Shown here: positions 1 through 4,831 of the stretch, one piece after another
Layout of the letters: each line of letters begins with the position of its first letter
How positions within the stretch are numbered: the stretch's first letter is position 1
From: Planctomyces sp.
GTDB taxonomy: Bacteria; Planctomycetota; Planctomycetia; Planctomycetales; Planctomycetaceae
Assembly (NCBI GenBank): GCA_005809115.1
Contig: SYLK01000814.1
Location: 1 to 5,497, forward strand
DNA length: 5,497 nucleotides
Direction: 5' to 3'
Program-made: the position numbers and the translations under genes
Notes under the pieces: model-generated
The model's input: only the letters and a program-made list of their open reading frames with translations
The model's database searches: none
Told to the model about the DNA's origin: nothing

Positions 1-2
1 CC

Positions 3-176
3 GGCAAGGCGGGCACGAGCGAAGGATCTGATGCGGCAGCGAAGACTCCGGAGGCTGCCAGCCCCGCGGTCCCGGCGGATTCCCCGGCACCCGACAACAG
101 TCCGGCTCCTCCTGCGGCTGCCGCTCCGAATTCTGATGCGGTGCCCCCCGAGTCATCCTCTGCAGAAAAAGAGTGA
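3..176 (+). CDS. 3' end of an upstream gene: Ala/Pro/Ser-rich C-terminal tail (possibly SecG)
   Basis: An open frame enters from the left edge and ends at the TGA at 174-176, giving 57 visible residues. They are low complexity: almost entirely Ala, Pro, Ser, Asp and Glu with some Asn and Lys, no hydrophobic segment, and a charged end (AEKE). This is the composition of a disordered C-terminal tail, not of a folded domain. The stop lies 4 nt before the yicC start, so the gene is probably co-transcribed with yicC. From memory, planctomycete genomes often place secG, encoding a small preprotein translocase subunit with an Ala/Pro-rich extension, directly before yicC; SecG is therefore the best guess. 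Nothing in the visible part identifies the protein. The GC-periodic reading and the abutting stop support it as coding. Confidence 0.6.
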   Translation, partial: GKAGTSEGSDAAAKTPEAASPAVPADSPAPDNSPAPPAAAAPNSDAVPPESSSAEKE

Positions 177-180
177 TTGC

Positions 181-1062
181 GTGCTGCTCAGTATGACGGG
201 TTTCGGGCATGCTTCGCTGGATCAGGCGGGGGTTCATGTCTCGACAGAGATCAAATCGGTCAACAATCGCTACCTGAAGCTGGTGACGCGGCTGCCGGAC
301 TGCCTGGCGCGGTTCGAGAGCGAAATCGAGAAGCTGGTTCGCTCGAAGATCTCGCGGGGTTCAGTGCAGTTGTTTCTGCGTGTTCGGCTTCCGGTGGGAC
401 AGAGTGATCACCGGATCGATGTGGATGCACTTCGCGGTTATCGGGAGCAATTGTCGGTTCCGGATCTGGCGAGTGACCTGCAGCCGGTGACGACGGGGGA
501 GTTGCTGCAGCTTCCGGGTGTTGTGATTGAGTCGGAGCTTCCGGAGGAACTGATCAGCTCGCTGTGGCCGGTTTCGGAGGCCGTGATTGACGAAGCACTG
601 GATCACCTGCAGGAATTTCGACGGCGTGAAGGCGAATCGATGCAGGCGGAGCTGGCCCGGCAGTGCGAAGCGATTGAACGCGAGCTGCAGAGTGTCGTGC
701 TGGAGGCACCGCGGATCGTCACAGAATACCGAGACAAGCTGCTCGAAAGGATTCGGCGGCTGATGGGTGAAGCCGCCGGAACGATTAATGAAAACGACAT
801 GATCCGCGAGGTGGCGGTGTTTGCCGATCGGTGTGACATCAACGAGGAGATCACGCGGCTGCGGAGTCATCTGAAGCAATTCGAGCGTCTGCTGCAGAGT
901 GAGACATCGCAGGGGCGAAAGCTGGAATTCATCGGACAGGAGATGTTTCGGGAGATCAACACGATCGGTTCGAAAGCCAACAGCGTCGCGATTGCCCATG
1001 GTGTCGTGGAGATGAAGGCAGCGATAGAGCGGATTCGGGAAGTTCTGCAGAACATTGAGTGA
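181..1062 (+). CDS. yicC: YicC/YloC family endoribonuclease
   Basis: The protein has 293 residues, close to E. coli YicC (about 287). The N-terminal YicC domain opens with the family signature SMTGFG (residues 4-9), followed by EIKSVNNRYLK (23-33). The C-terminal DUF1732-type domain is very well conserved: DINEEITRLRSHLKQF (from 219), GRKLEFIGQEMFREINTIGS (245-264) and the terminal VVEMKAAIERIREVLQNIE (275-293). E. coli YicC and B. subtilis YloC are reported to be oligomeric endoribonucleases acting in RNA turnover, in the cytoplasm. The GTG at 181 is chosen because it places the usual two or three residues before SMTGFG. The ATG at 193 is the alternative; the same frame stays open upstream to 31, but only as an Arg-rich shadow of the preceding gene. 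No strong Shine-Dalgarno is visible (a purine run AAAAAGAG precedes it), so translation may be coupled to the upstream stop 4 nt away. The family call is very secure; the exact start is less so. Confidence 0.95.
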   Translation: MLLSMTGFGHASLDQAGVHVSTEIKSVNNRYLKLVTRLPDCLARFESEIEKLVRSKISRGSVQLFLRVRLPVGQSDHRIDVDALRGYREQLSVPDLASDLQPVTTGELLQLPGVVIESELPEELISSLWPVSEAVIDEALDHLQEFRRREGESMQAELARQCEAIERELQSVVLEAPRIVTEYRDKLLERIRRLMGEAAGTINENDMIREVAVFADRCDINEEITRLRSHLKQFERLLQSETSQGRKLEFIGQEMFREINTIGSKANSVAIAHGVVEMKAAIERIREVLQNIE

Positions 1063-1106
1063 GGTGTCAGCGGCGTGGCGGCAGTCGCTTCCGTTCGAGG
1101 AGTCCT

Positions 1107-1111
1107 GAAGG
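1107..1111 (+). promoter_or_regulatory. Ribosome binding site deciding the gmk start
   Basis: GAAGG lies 7 nt before the ATG at 1119, an ideal distance. It favours ATG 1119 over the upstream in-frame GTG at 1059, which overlaps the yicC stop and would add 20 Arg/Ser-rich residues unlike any guanylate kinase. Confidence 0.6.
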
Positions 1112-1118
1112 CAGCCTG

Positions 1119-1733
1119 ATGATGCAGAATTCCCCGGTCAACCAGCAGGAGGGGGCTCGCCGCGTCGTGGTCCTGTCAGGACCGAGCGGCAGCGGCAAGA
1201 CGACGCTGGTACGGCGTCTGCTGCAGGAGGCGCCGGTGAGACTGGTCAAGGCGGTTTCGGCCACAACGCGCCAGCCGCGACCCACGGAGAAGCCGGGTGA
1301 CGACTATTATTTTCTGACGGATGCGGAATTTCGCCGCCGCCTGCGGGACGGCGAATTTGTGGAACACGCCGAGGTATTTGGCTCGGGGTTCCTGTATGGC
1401 ACACTGCGGTCCGAGCTGGAGCGTGCCTGGAAGGACGCCGGGTGGGCATTTCTGGAAATCGACGTCCAGGGAGCCCTGAAAGTAATGCAGCAGTATCCCG
1501 AAGCGGTTACGATCTTCCTGCGGGCGTCTTCGCCGCAGGAATTCGAGCGGCGTCTCCGAAAACGGGGTACCGAGGCTGAAGGGCTGCTGCAGAAGCGACT
1601 GGCAGCAGCGGCTGAAGAGCTGAAGCTGGCCGATCGTTATCAGCATGTCGTTGTGAACGACGAGCTGGAGCAGGCAGTGCGTGAGATTTGTGCCATTCTG
1701 AAGGCTGAGGAGTATCGCAGAAATGCTGGATGA
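1119..1733 (+). CDS. gmk: Guanylate kinase
   Basis: Guanylate kinase phosphorylates GMP (and dGMP) to GDP using ATP, an essential cytoplasmic step in guanine nucleotide supply. From ATG 1119 the protein has 204 residues (E. coli Gmk has 207). The Walker A loop is GPSGSGKT at 21-28. The GMP-binding region follows: SATTRQPRP (47-55), then GDDYYF (60-65), then EFVEHAEVFG (79-88) leading into YGT (93-95). The core motif IDVQGA is at 114-119, the lid arginines are in RLRKRG (145-150) with R160, and VVND is at 178-181. All expected motifs are present, so the enzyme should be active. Two mild oddities: the common PRPGE reads PRPTE, and the FG...YGT segment is about two residues longer than the E. 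coli FGNYYGT. The second ATG at 1122 is an equally plausible start. The gene overlaps rpoZ by 11 nt, as expected for a coupled pair; gmk-rpoZ linkage is widespread in bacteria. Confidence 0.97.
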   Translation: MMQNSPVNQQEGARRVVVLSGPSGSGKTTLVRRLLQEAPVRLVKAVSATTRQPRPTEKPGDDYYFLTDAEFRRRLRDGEFVEHAEVFGSGFLYGTLRSELERAWKDAGWAFLEIDVQGALKVMQQYPEAVTIFLRASSPQEFERRLRKRGTEAEGLLQKRLAAAAEELKLADRYQHVVVNDELEQAVREICAILKAEEYRRNAG

Positions 1734-2010
1734 GTTTCGGGAAGACGACATTGTGCGCAAAGTTGGCGGGCGATTTAAACTGTCAACACTGGTGCAGAAA
1801 CGCATGGTTGCCCTGAATCGCGGGGCGCGCCCCCTGGTCGATCTGCAGACCCGCGACCCGATGCAGGTCGTGGTGGCCGAGATTCTACAGAACAAGATCT
1901 ACCTGGATACCTCCGGCAATATCCGTTCCGTGACAGACGATTCTGCGCGTGTCGATAAGCTCGATCGGCTGCTTTCCGATGATGGTGGTCCGGGACTGGC
2001 TGATCTTTGA
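1723..2010 (+). CDS. rpoZ: DNA-directed RNA polymerase omega subunit
   Basis: The protein has 95 residues, near E. coli omega (91). Omega binds the beta' subunit and helps RNA polymerase assembly and stability. The family core is recognisable: GGRFKLSTLVQKRMVALNRG (residues 15-34) corresponds to the NRFDLVLVAARRARQM region of E. coli. PLVDLQTRDPMQVVVAEI then matches the segment leading to the helix that contacts beta'. The C-terminal tail is acidic and probably flexible. GAGGAG at 1707-1712, inside the end of gmk, lies 10 nt before the ATG and supports this start. Position directly after gmk and before the CoA genes agrees with the gmk-rpoZ-coaBC order known in Firmicutes. The N-terminus (MLDEFREDD) lacks the Met-Ala-Arg start that contributes to the ppGpp site on E. 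coli polymerase. Confidence 0.9.
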   Translation: MLDEFREDDIVRKVGGRFKLSTLVQKRMVALNRGARPLVDLQTRDPMQVVVAEILQNKIYLDTSGNIRSVTDDSARVDKLDRLLSDDGGPGLADL

Positions 2011-2012
2011 TT

Positions 2013-2016
2013 GAGG
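2013..2016 (+). promoter_or_regulatory. Ribosome binding site deciding the coaC start
   Basis: GAGG lies 5 nt before the ATG at 2022 and just after the rpoZ stop. It favours ATG 2022 over the in-frame TTG at 2007, which overlaps the rpoZ stop and has no comparable upstream signal. Confidence 0.5.
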
Positions 2017-2021
2017 CCGAG

Positions 2022-2594
2022 ATGGACGGCACACTGAGCGGTCGCGAAATCCTGCTGGCAGTCTCCGGAGGGGTGGCGGCGTATAAGGCGGCGGAACTGT
2101 GCAGTCGGCTGGTGCAGAGTGGCGCCCGGGTGACGGTCCTGATGACGGAATCCGCACATCAGTTCATCGGCGCGACGACATTCGAGGCACTGACACAGCG
2201 GCCCGTCTGCACGGATCCGTTTGTGCCGCGAGAACATTTCCAGGGAGAGCATATCGGACTGGCGCGGCGAGCCGACCTGATCGTGATTGCTCCCGCGACG
2301 GCGCAGACGCTGGCCCGCCTGGCCCACGGTTTCGCTGACGACCTGCTCAGTACCACGGTGCTGGCGGCCACAGTCAAGGTGCTGGTCGCCCCCGCGATGA
2401 ATTGTGAGATGTGGGCTCAGCCGGCCGTACAGCGGAACGTGCAGCAGTTGCGCGACGATGGTCGCATCCTGATCGATCCGGCCGAGGGATGGCTCAGCTG
2501 TGGTCAGATCGGTGCCGGGCGAATGGCCGATCCTCAGCAGATCCTGCAGATCATTCAGCAGCACCTTCGGGTCGCGGTGCTGCCGGAAGCATGA
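2022..2594 (+). CDS. coaC: Phosphopantothenoylcysteine decarboxylase (stand-alone CoaC flavoprotein)
   Basis: This FMN-dependent enzyme decarboxylates 4'-phosphopantothenoylcysteine to 4'-phosphopantetheine in coenzyme A synthesis. The protein has 190 residues, matching the N-terminal half of E. coli CoaBC (Dfp). Visible motifs are the flavoprotein start LLAVSGGVAAYKA (11-23), the active-site histidine H77 in GEHIGLARRAD (75-85), IAPATAQT (89-96), PAMN (124-127) with N127, and C160 in the substrate-clamp region LSCGQIGAGRM (158-168). These correspond, offset by two, to His75, Asn125 and Cys158 of E. coli CoaBC, so activity is expected. The protein ends where the fused enzyme would continue into CoaB. 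Its TGA overlaps the first possible coaB ATG (ATGA at 2591-2594), so the two steps are encoded by adjacent, probably translationally coupled genes. HFCD-family decarboxylases acting on peptides or phenylacrylates look similar, but the adjacent coaB settles the role. Confidence 0.95.
   Translation: MDGTLSGREILLAVSGGVAAYKAAELCSRLVQSGARVTVLMTESAHQFIGATTFEALTQRPVCTDPFVPREHFQGEHIGLARRADLIVIAPATAQTLARLAHGFADDLLSTTVLAATVKVLVAPAMNCEMWAQPAVQRNVQQLRDDGRILIDPAEGWLSCGQIGAGRMADPQQILQIIQQHLRVAVLPEA
2585..2589 (+). promoter_or_regulatory. Ribosome binding site for coaB inside the end of coaC
   Basis: GGAAG lies 7 nt before the ATG at 2597 but only 1 nt before the ATG at 2591. The spacing favours 2597 as the actual start, although 2591 forms the ATGA overlap with the coaC stop. 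Confidence 0.45.
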
Positions 2595-2596
2595 CC

Positions 2597-3238
2597 ATGC
2601 GGATCCTGATTACTGCCGGTCCGACGCGCGAGTACATCGACGACGTCCGATTCCTGTCCAATGCCAGCAGCGGGCGAATGGGGTATGCTCTCGCCGCTGC
2701 GGCGATTGACTCCGGGCATGAGGTTGTGCTGGTCACCGGGCCGGTCGAACTGCAGCCGCCCGAAGGCTGCGAAGTATTTGCCATTGAGACGACAGATCAG
2801 CTGCGTCGCACCTGTCTGGACCTGTTTCCCGCCTGTGACGGGGTCATCGCCACGGCCGCCGTCTGTGACTACCGTCCGGAACGTCGCGTGACGGGAAAGA
2901 TCACCAAGAACGGACAGCCGATCGTACTGCAGCTGGTGGAAACGTCGGACGTACTGGCAGAGCTGGGTGCCTGCAAGGAACACCGCTGGATTGTGGGGTT
3001 CGCGCTGGAGTCGCAGGATCCGCGGAATAACGCCATGCGGAAGCTGAGGATGAAAAAATGCGACTACATCGTACTGAATGATACCTCCGCGATCTCCTCG
3101 CTCAGCAACAGCATCGAAATCCTGTCGCCGCAGGCGAAGACCGTGGGCACGTTCGCCGGAACAAAAGTCGACGTCGCTCGTGACCTCCTGAAATTCATCG
3201 AGTCTGCTGTCACACCGTCGGGCCGGAACACGGTCTGA
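2597..3238 (+). CDS. coaB: Phosphopantothenate-cysteine ligase (stand-alone CoaB)
   Basis: CoaB joins 4'-phosphopantothenate to cysteine through a nucleotidyl intermediate (CTP in typical bacterial enzymes), giving the substrate of CoaC. From ATG 2597 the protein has 213 residues, the size of the C-terminal half of E. coli CoaBC; ATG 2591 would add two residues. The N-terminal motif ITAGPTREYIDDVRFLSNAS (5-24) continues into SGRMG, with N22 corresponding to Asn210 of E. coli CoaBC. TAAVCDYRP (86-94) is the conserved AAVxDY motif, and KITKNG (101-106) carries the lysine equivalent to Lys289. LVETSDVLAELG, VGFALES and VLNDTS are also family motifs. All key positions look intact. As a separate gene it resembles the split CoaB of streptococci and enterococci in arrangement, though here coaC precedes coaB. 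It is the last gene of the housekeeping block; no terminator hairpin was seen in the following 67 nt. Confidence 0.95.
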   Translation: MRILITAGPTREYIDDVRFLSNASSGRMGYALAAAAIDSGHEVVLVTGPVELQPPEGCEVFAIETTDQLRRTCLDLFPACDGVIATAAVCDYRPERRVTGKITKNGQPIVLQLVETSDVLAELGACKEHRWIVGFALESQDPRNNAMRKLRMKKCDYIVLNDTSAISSLSNSIEILSPQAKTVGTFAGTKVDVARDLLKFIESAVTPSGRNTV

Positions 3239-3305
3239 CGGCACGACTGATGTCACCAGAAGCTCACCATCTCGCCATCCGGAATTATCAGAAGGGCACC
3301 CGTCG

Positions 3306-3701
3306 ATGCCAGAGGACAGGAAGATTGTCGAATTCGAACGTCTGGGCTCGACGCTGATCCTGATTCCCTCCGGGCAGTTCACGGAGTTCCGGGATCACGA
3401 TATCCGCAATGCGTACAATGACGCCTATCGCATGGTCACTCAGCCGGAGGTCCGGCATCTGCTGGTCGACTTCTCCAGGATGGCTTATTTCGGTTCCACT
3501 TTCGTCGGCATTCTGATTCGACTGGCGAAGAAAGTGCGGGGCGACGGTGGTCAGGCCGTGCTGTGTCACCTGTCGGACGACATGCGGGAGATGATGAACC
3601 GGCTGATGCTGCTGGAGAATCCTCGCATCGAAAGCTCGTGGAAGTTTTTCGCCACGCGTCAGGACGCCCTGGCGTTTCTGGGTTCCGAATCGACCGGCTG
3701 A
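3306..3701 (+). CDS. STAS-domain protein (anti-sigma factor antagonist-like)
   Basis: The product is a single-domain cytoplasmic protein of 131 residues with no signal or membrane segment. The STAS pattern is visible: an N-terminal strand LGSTLILIPSGQFTE (13-27), then HLLVDFSRMAYFGSTFVGIL (51-70) aligning with the DLS...DSSGLG core of SpoIIAA/RsbV. It is followed by a helix and strand (GGQAVLCHLSDDMREMM), and SWKFFATRQDALAFLG near the end. In classical antagonists a serine kinase phosphorylates the second serine of DSSG to control sigma-factor release. Here that tetrapeptide reads GSTF (63-66), so the aspartate and glycine are lost and a threonine (T65) sits at the phospho-site. GAAGGG at 3291-3296, 9 nt before the ATG, supports the start. 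No kinase or phosphatase partner lies in the window. The STAS fold call is secure; regulation of a sigma factor is only possible, and the partner is unknown. Confidence 0.85.
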   Translation: MPEDRKIVEFERLGSTLILIPSGQFTEFRDHDIRNAYNDAYRMVTQPEVRHLLVDFSRMAYFGSTFVGILIRLAKKVRGDGGQAVLCHLSDDMREMMNRLMLLENPRIESSWKFFATRQDALAFLGSESTG

Positions 3702-3821
3702 CGGCTCCGCAGAATCACTACAATCCGCAGCGGTGCGGGAACTTCCGCCAATGCTTCAGCCGGTGCCGGGTCGCCGTCACGGAAATGCGCCGTCGACGAA
3801 TTTCTGACGTAACCTTCCGGC
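3702..3821 (+). promoter_or_regulatory. Intergenic region with candidate weak promoter before the exosortase-like gene
   Basis: This 120-nt gap is the largest complete non-coding stretch in the window. TACAAT at 3719-3724 resembles a sigma-70 -10 box. CTGACG at 3698-3703 is the nearest -35-like hexamer, but the spacer is only 15 nt, so the promoter is weakly supported. A 7-bp direct repeat TCCGCAG occurs at 3706-3712 and 3724-3730. An imperfect palindrome GCGGGAACTTCCGC lies at 3735-3748. Closer to the gene, GAAAT (3782-3786) and ATTTC (3800-3804) flank the palindrome CGTCGACG (3791-3798). None is followed by a T-run, so no intrinsic terminator is called. The exosortase-like gene may have its own transcript starting here. 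Confidence 0.25.
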
Positions 3822-4811
3822 ATGGAACAAGAGCCGACTCCGCTGCCGCTGGCTGGACAGGCGAGTCCGGTGCAATGGAGGTGTCCGGACTGGCGTCTGC
3901 GCGGCAGCGCGCTGTTTCTGCTGCTGTCGGGTCTGGTGATGCTGTTTCGGCAGTTCCTGATCCTCTGTGTCGGTCACTGGACCGCTGACCCGCAGTATGC
4001 CCACGGTTTTGCGGCAGCACCGCTGGCGATCCTGCTGGCCGGGATCCTGCAGCAGCGGGCAGAGGCCGGAACAATTCGGTGCAGTCGGGCGGGTCTGCTT
4101 CTGCTGCTGCCGGGTGTGGGCGGACACATGGCGGCCGTTCACTTTGCATCTGGCGCACTTGACGCGATCAGCTTCGTCGCGGCACTGAATGGCTGTGTGC
4201 TCACGATTGCCGGTCGCCGGTTCTACCGGGCTGTCTGGCCGGCGGTCATGTCTGTCGCGTGCATGCTGCCTTTGCCTGTTCAGCTGGAAGAGTTTCTGCG
4301 AGAACCGATGCTGTCCGCCGGCATCGCCGAATCAGTCTGGCTTCTGCGGGCACTGGGATTCGTGGCAGTGGCTCAGTCGACATCGATCCTGCTGGAACGC
4401 GGTCAGATGGATCTGACGGAGGTTTTCAGCGGCCTGAGAATGATGCATGCGTCCGTCGCGGTATGCCTGTGCTGGGCCGTAGTCTCGGTGAGACCTCGCT
4501 GGGAACGAGTCCTCGTTTTCCTGAGTGCCTTTCCTCTGGCATTTCTGGTCAGTGTGGTTCAGACGGTGGCTGTCGGGGCAGCGGGGCGCTGGGTGGATCC
4601 TGCCGGTGCGGTGGAACCTGGCCTGGCCAGCCGATTTGTCAGTCAGTTCTGCGGCTGGACTTCACTGCCTCTGGCAGGCCTGCTGCTGTTCGTGGCTCTG
4701 CAGCTGTTCGACTGGATTCTGGTCGAAGCGGACGATCGGATCCCGGGCGGGGTTCGGCCGCAGCACGCGGTACCAGGTGTCATTCCCGCTCAGTTACGGC
4801 AAGTCGGTTAA
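3822..4811 (+). CDS. Exosortase/archaeosortase-family membrane protein, catalytic residues replaced
   Basis: The protein has 329 residues, with about eight or nine hydrophobic segments (roughly 29-50, 60-78, 88-106, 110-128, 135-152, 166-184, 209-223, 230-252, 280-300). Exosortases are inner-membrane transpeptidases that cleave C-terminal sorting signals of exported proteins. Family features seen: the first-loop motif HWTADPQYAHGF (52-63, cf. W..DP.YSHG); an extracytoplasmic segment running into SGLR (203-206); W-ER-VLVFLSAFPLAFL (227-242, cf. WRR...IPLA.L); and F-GW (276-279, cf. F.GW). However, the catalytic Cys of the usual ACSGLR is F202, the Arg of PLA..AN..R is Q247, and the His before the F.GW motif is S274. 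The reading frame is intact, with no sign of frameshift. It may belong to the planctomycete exosortase group named XrtU, which I could not verify. No clear Shine-Dalgarno precedes the ATG; the GTG at 3870 is an alternative start. Family membership is likely, protease activity unlikely. Confidence 0.82.
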   Translation: MEQEPTPLPLAGQASPVQWRCPDWRLRGSALFLLLSGLVMLFRQFLILCVGHWTADPQYAHGFAAAPLAILLAGILQQRAEAGTIRCSRAGLLLLLPGVGGHMAAVHFASGALDAISFVAALNGCVLTIAGRRFYRAVWPAVMSVACMLPLPVQLEEFLREPMLSAGIAESVWLLRALGFVAVAQSTSILLERGQMDLTEVFSGLRMMHASVAVCLCWAVVSVRPRWERVLVFLSAFPLAFLVSVVQTVAVGAAGRWVDPAGAVEPGLASRFVSQFCGWTSLPLAGLLLFVALQLFDWILVEADDRIPGGVRPQHAVPGVIPAQLRQVG

Positions 4812-4831
4812 GGACCGGGCGGAGCAGAATC

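Noticed and set aside
31..180. Possible 50-residue Arg-rich N-terminal extension of YicC from ATG 31
   Set aside because: It is read in another frame of the preceding gene's Ala/Pro-rich tail and lies before the SMTGFG start motif of the family; the resulting 343-residue protein would be far longer than YicC.
1059..1118. GTG at 1059 overlapping the yicC stop as a coupled gmk start
   Set aside because: It adds 20 Arg/Ser-rich residues absent from guanylate kinases, and the ATG at 1119 has a well-spaced GAAGG and gives the normal length.
3239..3305. Possible terminator after coaB
   Set aside because: No GC-rich hairpin followed by a T-run is present in the 67-nt gap, so read-through into the STAS gene is as likely.
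361..3382. Long minus-strand open frames (about 361-999, 1176-1895, 1899-2564, 2555-3382)
   Set aside because: They lie opposite well-identified genes, have Arg/Ser/Pro-rich compositions typical of antisense shadows in GC-rich DNA, and show no recognisable domains.
3738..3744. GGAACTT resembling an ECF sigma-factor -35 element upstream of the exosortase-like gene
   Set aside because: No matching -10 (TCTGA-like or CGTC) lies at 15-19 nt; the nearest CGTC is about 32 nt away, and the motif is part of a short chance-level palindrome.
3563..3988. Plus-strand open frame bridging the STAS gene, the gap and the exosortase-like gene
   Set aside because: It is out of frame with both real genes and its translation is Arg/Ala/Ser-rich with no domain; a frame shadow.
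3822..4811. Exosortase-like gene as a decaying pseudogene
   Set aside because: The frame is uninterrupted over 329 codons, hydrophobic segments and scaffold motifs are kept, and a well-formed downstream gene follows after 20 nt; a maintained protein without catalytic residues fits better.
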